Positions 15,953 to 23,898 of a stretch of 64,000 bases of DNA are shown in pieces. A program made the position numbers and the translations under genes. The notes beneath the pieces were generated by a model. It made no database searches. It had not been told where the DNA came from and worked only from the letters and a program-made list of their open reading frames with translations. The DNA is from Streptomyces mashuensis (lineage in GTDB: Bacteria; Actinomycetota; Actinomycetes; Streptomycetales; Streptomycetaceae), in the NCBI RefSeq assembly GCF_014654785.1, contig NZ_BNBD01000023.1, forward strand, positions 1-64,000. Reading direction: 5' to 3'. The first letter of the stretch is position 1. Each line of letters begins with the position of its first letter.

Positions 15953-16597
15953 TTACAGGGCGTTGATCGCCTCCGGGGCGCGCTCGGCGCGGGACAGGCT
16001 GCGCAGGACCGCCACCGGGCCGTGGCGGCGGATGGCGATACGGGTCAGGACGTCCACCACGGACTCGGTGGCCGCGGCCGGGACGGCCGGGGGCTCCAGG
16101 CCGACGCTCACGGCCAGGTCGTCGTTGTGGATGAGCAGTTCGAGCAGTCGGGTGTGCAGGAAGGTGTCCACGCTCACGGAGATGCCTTCCTGCCAGTGGC
16201 TCATCCGCACCTGGTGGCCGGGGACGGACGGCAGCAGGGTCGCCAGCTCCGCCACCGTCGCGGTGGTGCGTGCCGCCAGTTCGGCCGGTCCCTCGGCGCT
16301 CTTCTGCTCGGCGTTGGTGCGTATGGCGGTGTTGAAGTCGCTGTCGACGTCCTCGCCGATCCAGCGGAGCTGGGCGTAGTAGCCGTGGATGTCCAGCTCC
16401 GTGGCGCCCTCGACCGGCTCGGCCACGACCTGCGGCACGGCCAGGATCTGGAAGGCCAGGTGCTCGGCGATGCCGCCGACCGTCATCTTCGGCAGGGCGC
16501 CGGGCTCGTTCCAGGCGGCGGCCACCTTCGGGTCGGCGATCAGGCCGGCGGCGGACCGTGCGACGTCGAGGAACAGGGAACGCATGGTGTTCGTCAT
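15953..16597 (-). CDS. DinB/mycothiol-dependent maleylpyruvate isomerase-like protein
   Basis: 214 residues. The N-terminal GGIAEHLAFQ and the C-terminal RLLELLIHNDDLAVSVGL match the actinobacterial TIGR03083/MDMPI group, a four-helix DinB fold in which conserved His residues bind a divalent metal and mycothiol. The first half of the family's usual four-helix bundle and the second metal His are visible. An alternative ATG is four codons downstream (16585). Substrate unknown; such proteins are often thiol-dependent isomerases or transferases. Confidence 0.7.
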   Translation of the reverse strand: MTNTMRSLFLDVARSAAGLIADPKVAAAWNEPGALPKMTVGGIAEHLAFQILAVPQVVAEPVEGATELDIHGYYAQLRWIGEDVDSDFNTAIRTNAEQKSAEGPAELAARTTATVAELATLLPSVPGHQVRMSHWQEGISVSVDTFLHTRLLELLIHNDDLAVSVGLEPPAVPAAATESVVDVLTRIAIRRHGPVAVLRSLSRAERAPEAINAL

Positions 16598-16644
16598 CCG
16601 GTCAGATTAGCCGCCGCCCCCCGGCTCGCCGGTCCCGAGTCGCG

Positions 16645-17298
16645 CTAGCCCCGGCGGCGGAACCAGCGGCGAGGGCCGGAGTCGCCGCGAGGGGGTTCCG
16701 GCCGGCTCCCGGACGCGAAGGGCGGCAGCGCCTTGAAGCCGTCGTGCAGAGTGAGCGTGGGGGTGAGCCGCTCCAGCGTGGTGCGCACGAGGGTGAGGGG
16801 GTGGTGGGGGAACTGCGCGTCCCACTGCGGGTGGTCGGCGGCGAGGTACGGCAGGCCGCCGGTGATGTCCGGGCCGTAGGGGTGGGGCGTGAAGTAGTGC
16901 TGCGGGTCCAGTTGGCTCATGACGACGGCCTCGCGCACGCCTGTGGTGCCGGCCTCGGCCGCCTGGACCTTCACCACGGTGCTGCACCCGGCGCGCGGCA
17001 CCGTCCACGAACCGATGAACACCAGGCCGTGGCCGTGGGGCCGCGGGATCTTGATGAGCTGCCGGACGGCCGGCACTCCGTCCACCTCGCCGAGCAGGGC
17101 CTCGATCAGGCCGCCGCCGGCCTGGGCGGCGGAGTGGGCCAGCCCGTACCGGAGCCGGTCCGGCTCGTCGAGAGGCGCGGGAAGGTCCGGGACGAGGTCG
17201 AAGAAGTGGAGGGAGAGGACGAGCCCCTGCTCGTCGGTCCAGACCCCGGGCTCGCGCTCCGTGAAACCGGTGAGGTCCATGCTGGTGATCGGTGTCAT
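16645..17298 (-). CDS. conserved hypothetical protein
   Basis: 217 residues from ATG at 17298 (MTPITSMDLTGF). Cytosolic, no membrane segment; Trp and aromatic-rich centre (VFIGSWTVPRAGC, QHYFTPHPYGPD) and a basic tail ending in RRWFRRRG. I do not recognise a function. Divergent from the PhzF-like gene with 61 bases between starts; the next gene in the same direction is the DinB-type one, 47 bases away, so they may be co-transcribed. Confidence 0.65.
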   Translation of the reverse strand: MTPITSMDLTGFTEREPGVWTDEQGLVLSLHFFDLVPDLPAPLDEPDRLRYGLAHSAAQAGGGLIEALLGEVDGVPAVRQLIKIPRPHGHGLVFIGSWTVPRAGCSTVVKVQAAEAGTTGVREAVVMSQLDPQHYFTPHPYGPDITGGLPYLAADHPQWDAQFPHHPLTLVRTTLERLTPTLTLHDGFKALPPFASGSRPEPPRGDSGPRRWFRRRG

Positions 17299-17359
17299 GG
17301 ACCCATCATTACCTCCCTGGCCGGCCGTGTCCCCGCCTTTCCCGCCCGGCGAGGAATAC

Positions 17360-18307
17360 ATGATCGACCGCCTGCGGTTGGTTGTGTCCATGACGATCAA
17401 CGACGGCCTCGCCGCATCCAGCTCCCCCACTGCCGGAACCGCTGCCGCCTCCCCCGAGGTCCTGCGTTACACCGCCTTCTCCGCCGACCCCGCGGGCGGC
17501 AACCCCGCCGGCGTCGTCCTCGACGCCACCGGCCTCGACGACGCGGCCCTGCTGGGCATCGCCGCCGAAGTCGGGTTCAGCGAGACCGCGTTCCTCACCG
17601 CACCGCCCGAGGGCGCCGCCACCATTCCCGGCCGGACGTACACCCTCCGCTTCTTCAGCCCGCTGGCCGAGGTCTCCTTCTGCGGCCACGCGACGGTCGC
17701 CACCGCCGTGGCCCTGGCCGAGCGGCACGGTCCCGGGGAGTTCGTCTTCGCCACCCCGGCCGGTACGGTCCCGGTCTCCGTGGACGAGCACGACGGCGCC
17801 CTGCGTGCCACCCTCACCTCCGTCGAGCCGCACACGGAGGAGGCCGCCCCCGAGGACGTCGCCGAGGCGCTGGCCGCGCTCGGCTGGCCCGCCGCCGACC
17901 TCGACCCCGGTTTCCCGCCGCGCATCGCCTACGCCGGCGCCCGCCACCTCGTGCTCGGCGCGGCCACCCGGGAACGCCTCGCCGACCTGGACTACGACTT
18001 CGACCGGCTGGCCGGCCTGATGCGGAAGCTGGACCTCACGACCGTGCAGCTCGTCTGGCGCGAGAGCGCGTCCGTCTTCCACGTCCGCGACCCCTTCCCC
18101 GTGGGCGGCGTGGTCGAGGACCCCGCCACGGGCGCGGCGGCCGCCGCTCTCGGCGCGTACCTGCGGGAGCGGGGTCTCGTCGGCACCGACGCGACGCTCA
18201 CCCTGCACCAGGGCCACGACCTCGGCCGTCCCGGCCTCCTGGAGGTCACCCTCCGTGCAGGCGACCCCCGGGTCCGGGTGACGGGCACCGCGACGCGGAT
18301 CGGCTGA
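17360..18307 (+). CDS. PhzF-family isomerase/epimerase
   Basis: 315 residues from ATG 17360 (GAGG six bases upstream; ATG 17390 is the alternative). Family marks: YTAFSADPAGGNPAGVV at the start, GFSETAFL carrying the conserved catalytic Glu, FCGHATVATA, and near the C-terminus VEDPATGAAAAALGAYL. PhzF enzymes isomerise small amino-acid-like substrates with a two-lobed diaminopimelate epimerase-like fold; PhzF itself acts in phenazine synthesis, but no other phenazine gene is here, so the substrate is open. Residues before about 30 are a variable extension. Confidence 0.87.
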   Translation: MIDRLRLVVSMTINDGLAASSSPTAGTAAASPEVLRYTAFSADPAGGNPAGVVLDATGLDDAALLGIAAEVGFSETAFLTAPPEGAATIPGRTYTLRFFSPLAEVSFCGHATVATAVALAERHGPGEFVFATPAGTVPVSVDEHDGALRATLTSVEPHTEEAAPEDVAEALAALGWPAADLDPGFPPRIAYAGARHLVLGAATRERLADLDYDFDRLAGLMRKLDLTTVQLVWRESASVFHVRDPFPVGGVVEDPATGAAAAALGAYLRERGLVGTDATLTLHQGHDLGRPGLLEVTLRAGDPRVRVTGTATRIG

Positions 18308-18341
18308 CGGGCGCCCCGGCGCCGGCCCTCCCGGGGACGGC

Positions 18342-19295
18342 TCACCGGTCCGGCCACGGCCGGAGCCGTCCCGTCCACGCGAGGAAGCCGGTGAACACGC
18401 CCATGACGACCCAGCCCGGCCAGCCGGTGAGCCCCATGGTCAACGGGTCGAGCGCCGCCTCCGGGCCGGCGAACTCCTTGACCATGCCCACGCTCACCGA
18501 GCTGACGAAGGCGTGCGCGACGACGGCCGGTATCACGGAACCGGAACGCAGGCGCAGCCACGTGAACACCGGCAGCACCAAGGTGCAGCTCACCACCATC
18601 GCGGGGACGGACACGTACCAGGGCCGGCCCGGGTACTGGCCGCCCATGAGCAGCGTGGGCAGGTGCCACAGAGCGAAGGCGGCCCCGGTCAGCACGTACG
18701 CCCGGAGCAGCCGGGGCGGCCGGCCAGGCCCTTGGCCGGGCGCCAGGAGGCGCGGGAACAGGTAGCCCTGCCAGCCCAGTTCCTCACCGAGGAACAGCGG
18801 CAGCGACACCACCATGCCGAGCAGGGCTCCGGCCGCCCAGCCGGCCAGGCCGCCCGCGTCCACCCCGCGGACGGGGTAGTGGCCGGTGAGGGCTCCGAGG
18901 GCGAGCGCGGCGGCGGTGAGGCCCGCGGGAACGGCGGCGGCCGTGAGGCAGTCCCGTATCGCACGTCCCCAGGGCCTCGGCCACCGGAGCGCCAGGGCGT
19001 CGCGCACGCGCCCGTCCCGGCCCGCGGACCGGCGCGACCGGACGGCGACGAACGCGGCGAGCGCGGGCGCGAACATCGCCGCCGCGATGCAGAGTTCTTC
19101 CAGCGTGCCCGTGCTCTGGCGGGCGTCGCCGCGCCGGAACCCGGCCGCCAGCAGCGGCGCCATGGCCAGCCACATGCCGGCGTACGCCACCCCGAGGTAG
19201 AGGATCAGGTCGCGGTGCCCGCGGCCGGCCGGTGGTGGAGGTGCGGGCGGGGCCGAACGGGCACGGAGGGGTGTGTCCCCCGTCGATGTGGTCAT
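18342..19295 (-). CDS. CPBP (CAAX protease/bacteriocin-processing) family intramembrane metalloprotease
   Basis: 317 residues with about eight hydrophobic segments. The three family motifs are present: GEELGWQGYLFPRL (Glu-Glu...Arg), FALWHLP (FxxxH) and AHAFVSS (His). These residues place a metal inside the membrane. ATG at 19295 is inferred from the conserved N-terminal reading; no ribosome site is visible (the upstream bases read CTCCTC). The palindrome at 19351-19374 lies 56 bases upstream and may control it. Confidence 0.85.
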   Translation of the reverse strand: MTTSTGDTPLRARSAPPAPPPPAGRGHRDLILYLGVAYAGMWLAMAPLLAAGFRRGDARQSTGTLEELCIAAAMFAPALAAFVAVRSRRSAGRDGRVRDALALRWPRPWGRAIRDCLTAAAVPAGLTAAALALGALTGHYPVRGVDAGGLAGWAAGALLGMVVSLPLFLGEELGWQGYLFPRLLAPGQGPGRPPRLLRAYVLTGAAFALWHLPTLLMGGQYPGRPWYVSVPAMVVSCTLVLPVFTWLRLRSGSVIPAVVAHAFVSSVSVGMVKEFAGPEAALDPLTMGLTGWPGWVVMGVFTGFLAWTGRLRPWPDR

Positions 19296-19350
19296 GAGGA
19301 GGACGCTACGGAGCGGCGCGCGGGCACGTAATCCGGTCGGCCACCGCTTA

Positions 19351-19374
19351 GGAGGTGCAGTTTTCTGCACCTCC
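19351..19374. promoter_or_regulatory. 10-bp palindrome with TTTT spacer (operator or terminator)
   Basis: GGAGGTGCAG (19351-19360), TTTT, CTGCACCTCC (19365-19374). It lies 56 bases upstream of the CPBP gene and 94 bases downstream of the GNAT gene on the same strand. Its symmetry, GTGCAG core and AT centre look more like an operator of a winged-helix repressor than a terminator, though a hairpin terminator for the GNAT gene is possible. Confidence 0.5.
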
Positions 19375-19467
19375 GTGCTCCCGGTACAGAAGCCGGCCTT
19401 GAGCGGTGGTGAACACGTTGACGACGCATCGGAAGGGCCCGTCGGCCGGGTGGTGAGGTGCGCGGCC

Positions 19468-20178
19468 TCAGCACGCCGCGAGGCGCAGCGGCCCGGCCGG
19501 CTGCCGCTCCCTGACAGCGGCCCGTCCGGTGCAGCAGGCGCCCACCCTCTGTTCCAGGTGGGCCCGGACCTCGGGCCATTCCTCGTCGAGGACCGAGTAG
19601 AACGACGTACCGCGGACGACGCCGTCGAGGCCGCGCGCGTGGGCGCGGCGCGTGCCTTCGAAGGTCGCGCCGAGGCGTTCGATCGCGGTGCGCGAGCGGA
19701 TGTTGCGGGCGTCGGCGCGGAGGGAGACGCGGCGGACGCCCCAGGTCTCGAAGGCGTGGCGCAGCATGAGGAACTTGGTCTCGGTGTTGGCGCCCGTGCC
19801 CTGGGCACGGGCGGAGAGCCAGGTGCCGCCGATCTCGACGGCGTCGGGGATCGCGGCGAGCGGGTCGCCCTCCGGGCCGCTCGGCGCGGGTGGCCACGGC
19901 ACGGGGCCCTGCCAGTAGTCGAGCTCGCAGAAGCGGGTGGACCCGAGCAGCAGGCCGTCGGCGTTCCGTACGGTGGCGAAGGCGAGGGTCCGGCCGGCCG
20001 CCTGGGCGGCGAGGGCGTCGGCGACGTAGCGGCGTGTCGCTTCGACGCCGCTGGGCACGGGGGTGAAGCCGTAGCCGCTGCGGTCCTCGGCTGCGGCGGC
20101 GGCCAGGCCCTCGACGTGGTGTTCGCCGAGCGGCTCGAGTCGTACGGCGCGGCCGTGGAGGAAGACGGGGAGGGGCAT
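19468..20178 (-). CDS. GNAT N-acetyltransferase, RimJ/RimL type
   Basis: 236 residues. LRADARNIRSRTAIERLGATFEGTRRAH is the family's acetyl-CoA and C-terminal signature, and GTGANTETKFLMLRHAFE precedes it. Such enzymes acetylate protein N-termini, amino acids or small molecules. The last 35 residues (two adjacent Cys, ending PLRLAAC) are a non-conserved tail. Monocistronic by context. Confidence 0.85.
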   Translation of the reverse strand: MPLPVFLHGRAVRLEPLGEHHVEGLAAAAAEDRSGYGFTPVPSGVEATRRYVADALAAQAAGRTLAFATVRNADGLLLGSTRFCELDYWQGPVPWPPAPSGPEGDPLAAIPDAVEIGGTWLSARAQGTGANTETKFLMLRHAFETWGVRRVSLRADARNIRSRTAIERLGATFEGTRRAHARGLDGVVRGTSFYSVLDEEWPEVRAHLEQRVGACCTGRAAVRERQPAGPLRLAAC

Positions 20179-20315
20179 GGCGCCGTGGTCCTTCGGCAGC
20201 GGGGGGAGGCGGGGCCGGGCCAGTATCGGTGCCGGAAGGCGCCCGTCCGGCGAGGCCGGTGCGAACGGCGGTGGACATCCGGGTGAACACCGGGTGCCGG
20301 CTCCGGGCCGCGGTC

Positions 20316-21359
20316 CTACTGCCGGCCGACGGCTTCACGAGGCGGGTTTCCCCGTTGGTTTCCCCGTTGGTTTCCCCGTTTTTCTGCGGGTGCGAGGAGC
20401 GTGAGTTTCGTGTGGTCGGTGTCCGGGAGCCAGTCGCGCCCGGGCGCGTAGTCCAGCCAGCGGCGCGTCCGGCCCGCTTCGGTGAAGCCGCGCAGCAGGC
20501 CGTCGAGCAGCGGGTGGCGGTGGGACTCGCGCCACACGAGCGACCACGCGTACAGCGGTGTCGGCGCCACCAGCGGGACGGATCTCAGGCCGGCGTCGCC
20601 CGGCAGCGGCGCGTCGGCGGGGAACAGCGTGAAGCACGCCGGGTCGGTGCGGAGGTGCCGGACGAGGTGGTCCAGGCCCAGGTTGGGGCCGTCCTGGCGG
20701 CGCGTGATGCCGAACTCGTCGGCGAAGCGCCGCAGGAAGTCGAGGCGGGTCAGCTCGGCCGGGCACCACAGGACGCTGTCGCGCAGGTCGGCCGGGCGCA
20801 GCTCGTCCGCGCCGGCCAGCGGGTGCGACGTGCCGACCACCGCGTCGACGGGTTCGAGGCGGACGAGCCGGTGGGCGAGGCCCGCGTCGGTGCCGTCGGG
20901 CAGCGGGTGCACCCGGCCCAGGCCCAGGTCGGTGTCACCGCGCAGCAGCGCTTGCGCGGCCGACGGCCAGTCACGTGCGGGCCCCGGTTCCCACTGCACC
21001 GTGCCGAGCGGCTCCACGGCCTCCGTCGCCTGAGCGACGGTGCGCAGCGGGGCGTACAGGTGGCCCCACACGTCGATCCGGACGGCCTGCCCGGCGCCGA
21101 GCGCCGCCGCGACGGCGCGCTCGCCCGCCGCGAGAGCCTCGCGTGCGGCCGGTTCGAAGCGCTCACCGGCTTCGGTCAGCCGGGTGCCGCGCACGCCGCG
21201 GTCGCGTTCGATCAGCCGGGTGCCGAACAGCGATTCCAGCCGGGCGATGCGCTTCGAGAGGGCCTGCTGGCTGGTGCCCAGCCGCTCGGCGGCACGCCCG
21301 AAGTGCAGCGTCTCCGCGGTCGTGACGAATGCGCGGACCAGGGCGAGGTCGAGATCCAT
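20316..21359 (-). CDS. LysR-family transcriptional regulator
   Basis: 347 residues. N-terminal helix-turn-helix LHFGRAAERLGTSQQALSKRIARLE (read in two parts, about residues 18-45) and a C-terminal periplasmic-binding-like effector domain to about 315. The last about 30 residues, encoded by a 12-bp tandem repeat, read RGNQ-RGNQ-RGN and lie outside the fold. Divergent from the oxidoreductase gene at 21488 with an inverted repeat in the 128-bp gap, the usual arrangement for LysR control of the neighbour. Confidence 0.9.
   Translation of the reverse strand: MDLDLALVRAFVTTAETLHFGRAAERLGTSQQALSKRIARLESLFGTRLIERDRGVRGTRLTEAGERFEPAAREALAAGERAVAAALGAGQAVRIDVWGHLYAPLRTVAQATEAVEPLGTVQWEPGPARDWPSAAQALLRGDTDLGLGRVHPLPDGTDAGLAHRLVRLEPVDAVVGTSHPLAGADELRPADLRDSVLWCPAELTRLDFLRRFADEFGITRRQDGPNLGLDHLVRHLRTDPACFTLFPADAPLPGDAGLRSVPLVAPTPLYAWSLVWRESHRHPLLDGLLRGFTEAGRTRRWLDYAPGRDWLPDTDHTKLTLLAPAEKRGNQRGNQRGNPPREAVGRQ
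20345..20380. repeat. three perfect 12-bp tandem repeats inside the LysR 3' end
   Basis: GGTTTCCCCGTT occurs at 20345-20356, 20357-20368 and 20369-20380 without mismatch. Being a multiple of three it keeps the LysR frame and yields repeated RGNQ units; copy-number change would alter only tail length. Confidence 0.9.
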
Positions 21360-21387
21360 GCCCCGACCCTAGCCGACTGACCTGGAG

Positions 21388-21406
21388 TGACAACTGTGCG
21401 TTGTCA
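21388..21406. promoter_or_regulatory. LysR-type operator
   Basis: TGACAAC (21388-21394), TGTGC, GTTGTCA (21400-21406): perfect 7-bp arms with the T-N11-A core typical of LysR boxes, in the divergent gap. A second TGCGTTGT copy follows at about 21417. Confidence 0.65.
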
Positions 21407-21487
21407 TCCGGGGGCCTGCGTTGTTGGCCCGGTCCCGGGCGCTCCCGATGAGATGGGCGCAGACACCACCGAGAGAGGCGGAACGGA

Positions 21488-22408
21488 ATGAAAGCGCTCG
21501 TACCGACCGGGGACCCGGCCGAGCCGGTCGTCCTCGCCGACGTGCCCGAGCCGACGCCCCGCGCCGGCGAAGTGCTGGTGAAGGTCGAGGCGTTCTCGGT
21601 CAACCGCGGCGAGACGTTCCGACTGGAGATGCCCGTGCCGGGTGAACGGCCCGGCAAGGACGTCGCGGGGCTCGTCGTCCAGCCGGCCGCGGACGGGAGC
21701 GGGCCGGCCGGGATCACGCGTGTCGTCGGCCATCCCATGGCGGGTGGCTGGGCGGAGTTCGTGGCGGTGCCGACGGACGCGCTCGCGGTCCTGCCCGACA
21801 GCGTCTCCGCGGTGCGGGGCGCGGCGCTGCCGCTGGCGGGGATCACCGCGCTGCGGCTGCTGCGCGCGGCCGGGCCGCTGCCCGGGCGCCGCGTGCTGCT
21901 GACCGGTGCGTCGGGCGGGGTCGGGCATTACGTGACCGAGCTGGCGGCCGCGGCCGGGGCGGAGGTGACCGCCGTGACGCGCGACGCCGAACGCGGGGCC
22001 CGGCTCCTCGAACTGGGTGCGGCGGAGGTCGTCCACGACCCGGCCGACGCGCGCGGTCCGTACGACGTCGTGCTGGAGTCGACCGGTGGCGCGGCCCTGC
22101 CCGTGGCCCTCGCGCGGCTCGCGCGGCGCGGCACGCTCATCTGGTTCGGCCAGGCCAGCCGGACGCCGGCGAAGCTCGACTTCTTCGACTTCTTCTCGGG
22201 GCCGGAGTCGGCCGTCATCCGCCACTTCCACTACCTGGACCCGCGCTCCGGCTTCGGCGACGACCTCGCGACGCTCGTCCGTCTGACCGCACAGGGCCGG
22301 CTGCACCCGGAGATCGGCCGCGTCGCCGACTGGGCCCACACCGCGACCACCCTCACCGACCTGCGCGACCGCCGCATCCGCGGCAAGGCCGTGCTCACCC
22401 TCCCGTAA
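21488..22408 (+). CDS. NADPH:quinone reductase-like medium-chain dehydrogenase
   Basis: 306 residues, MDR superfamily without the structural or catalytic zinc Cys cluster, as in quinone oxidoreductases. GASGGVGHYVTELAAAAGAEV is the dinucleotide-binding motif (GxxGGVG); the N-terminal half is the GroES-like substrate domain. Shorter than typical (320-340), mainly in loops. ATG 21488 follows GAGAGGCGGAACGG. Divergent from the LysR regulator and 52 bases before a SnoaL-like gene, so probably one LysR-controlled unit for detoxifying a carbonyl or quinone compound. Confidence 0.87.
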   Translation: MKALVPTGDPAEPVVLADVPEPTPRAGEVLVKVEAFSVNRGETFRLEMPVPGERPGKDVAGLVVQPAADGSGPAGITRVVGHPMAGGWAEFVAVPTDALAVLPDSVSAVRGAALPLAGITALRLLRAAGPLPGRRVLLTGASGGVGHYVTELAAAAGAEVTAVTRDAERGARLLELGAAEVVHDPADARGPYDVVLESTGGAALPVALARLARRGTLIWFGQASRTPAKLDFFDFFSGPESAVIRHFHYLDPRSGFGDDLATLVRLTAQGRLHPEIGRVADWAHTATTLTDLRDRRIRGKAVLTLP

Positions 22409-22460
22409 CGCCCATAACGCTCACAACACCCGCAACGCCATCGACCGAAGGAGCCCGACC

Positions 22461-22889
22461 ATGAACACCCCGGCCACCGACCCCCGTGCCGTCGTCATCC
22501 GCTACGTGGAGGCCGTCCGCGACGGCGACGCCGGCGTCGTCCGCGACAGCTTCGCGGACGACGCGACCTGGCACTACCCGGGCGACCTGCCGATCTCGAA
22601 GGTGTGGCGGGGGCGGGACGCGATCGTCGACGACTTCCTCGGCGGCATGGGCCCCGTCCTCGTCCCCGGTACGTTGCGGATCGAGCTGCTCGGCATGATC
22701 GCGGAGGGCGACCGTGTGGTCGCCGAGTGGACGTCGCAGGCGCGGACCGTCCACGGCGGTACGTACGACAACCGGTGCCTCGGCATCTTCACCGTGCGCG
22801 GAGGCCGGATCACCTCGGTCGTCGAATACACGGACACGCGGCACGTGGGGCAGGTCCTCTTCCCCGGTGGGGATCGTCCGGAGGTATGA
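22461..22889 (+). CDS. SnoaL-like/NTF2-fold protein
   Basis: 142 residues with the SnoaL-like layout: IRYVEAVRDGDAGVVRDSFADDATWHYPG at the start (helix then strand), RGRDAIVDDF, and a sheet ending in YTDTRHVGQVLF. The cone-shaped fold hosts isomerases, hydrolases and small-ligand binders. Ribosome site GAAGGAG lies about nine bases before the ATG. Likely co-transcribed with the upstream oxidoreductase. Confidence 0.82.
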   Translation: MNTPATDPRAVVIRYVEAVRDGDAGVVRDSFADDATWHYPGDLPISKVWRGRDAIVDDFLGGMGPVLVPGTLRIELLGMIAEGDRVVAEWTSQARTVHGGTYDNRCLGIFTVRGGRITSVVEYTDTRHVGQVLFPGGDRPEV

Positions 22890-22912
22890 AACGGCGCGGC
22901 ACAGCGGGGGCC

Positions 22913-22925
22913 TACGATCTCGGGA
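22913..22925 (+). promoter_or_regulatory. -10 element of a leaderless promoter
   Basis: TACGAT (22913-22918) stands six bases before ATG 22925, the spacing at which transcription would start on the A of the start codon. Leaderless genes are common in Streptomyces. No convincing -35. Confidence 0.45.
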
Positions 22926-23407
22926 TGAGAAAGAAGGGCAATCCTGACGACGCCGTGCTGTTGGCGCAGCTGGACACGACCGCAGAGCGCGCCGGAACGT
23001 GGCATCGGCTACTGGAGGTCGCCCGGGAGTTCGCCGAAGTGGCGCAGCACCCGGACGACTTCCGGTGGCACCCGGCGCAACAGCGCCCGGACGGTGTGAT
23101 GGTGACCGGCTACCCCCTGTACGGCGAGCGCGTGGAGCGCGCACGGGAGGCGCTGGTCGGCGTGGGCGCGGTGACCCCGCTCTACCACTGGGGATCCCAC
23201 CGCCCGCCGACCGTGCCCGACGGCGGGCAGCTCGCTCCGGCCGACGCGGTCCGCCTGGCCACTGCCGTGGTGCGGGGCGAGCGGTTCTGCGACGGCTGCA
23301 TCGGCAGCGCGGTGGAGGACGGCACCCTGCGGGCGGTGCTGTCCTCGCTGGCGGCTTGGTACGGCGAGCAGCGCGCGCAGCACGTCACCGTCCGGCCGGA
23401 GGCATGA
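22925..23407 (+). CDS. DUF6508-type hypothetical protein
   Basis: 160 residues from ATG 22925 (MRKKGNPDDAVL). The order HRLLEVAREFAE, GYPLYGERVERAREALVGVGAVTPLYHWG (read in two parts) and ERFCDGCIGSAVEDGTLRAVL matches a small actinobacterial family I associate with DUF6508; function unknown. ATG 22886 is in frame and overlaps the SnoaL stop (ATGA), with GGAGG only one base away; I prefer 22925 for its leaderless -10, but coupling from 22886 is possible. Confidence 0.65.
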   Translation: MRKKGNPDDAVLLAQLDTTAERAGTWHRLLEVAREFAEVAQHPDDFRWHPAQQRPDGVMVTGYPLYGERVERAREALVGVGAVTPLYHWGSHRPPTVPDGGQLAPADAVRLATAVVRGERFCDGCIGSAVEDGTLRAVLSSLAAWYGEQRAQHVTVRPEA

Positions 23408-23410
23408 GCC

Positions 23411-23869
23411 GTGTCGGTCCTTTCACGCTTCCTGCGTACGGGAACGTTGGGTGTGGCCGTTCCTGGCGTCCACTACCGTGACGTGGTGGGCCAGTGGGGC
23501 GAGCCCGAGGCGTTCGCGAGCCGCGCTCCGGTCTACTGCCTGTACGGCGACCTGGAGCTCGGCTTCACCAAAAAGGGCAGACTCTGGTACCTCCAGATCG
23601 AGCCCGGCGGGACGAGCGTCTCCTTTCCGGCCGGCCCGGGAGAGCGTGTCCGGGAACCGCTCCCGGCGTTTCCGGACCTGGTGGCCTCCCTGGCCGAGGC
23701 GGGCTACCGCATCACCGAAGAGCCCCATCCCTACGAGCCGGAAGTCGTCTGGTCGCGCGTCGAGCGCTCGGGCGTGGAGTTCCGGCAGGACGCGGATCAG
23801 GGCTCGTTGTCCGTCCACCTCGCGGCGATGGACATCCACCGCCAGGACGACGGGCCCGCCTCCGGCTGA
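23411..23869 (+). CDS. hypothetical protein
   Basis: 152 residues from GTG 23411, three bases after the preceding stop, so co-translated. A small soluble beta-rich protein: VVGQWGEPEAFASRAPVYCLYGDLELGF (in parts) resembles immunity/SMI-like or DUF families in which a short sequence relates a gene to its own charge pattern, but I cannot name it. No signal peptide. Confidence 0.6.
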   Translation: MSVLSRFLRTGTLGVAVPGVHYRDVVGQWGEPEAFASRAPVYCLYGDLELGFTKKGRLWYLQIEPGGTSVSFPAGPGERVREPLPAFPDLVASLAEAGYRITEEPHPYEPEVVWSRVERSGVEFRQDADQGSLSVHLAAMDIHRQDDGPASG

Positions 23870-23898
23870 CGCGCACGGTCGAGCGGCGCGCCGGAGGG

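Noticed and set aside
17360..18307. Phenazine cluster suggested by the PhzF-like gene
   Set aside because: No other phenazine gene is present and PhzF homologues are widespread in other roles.
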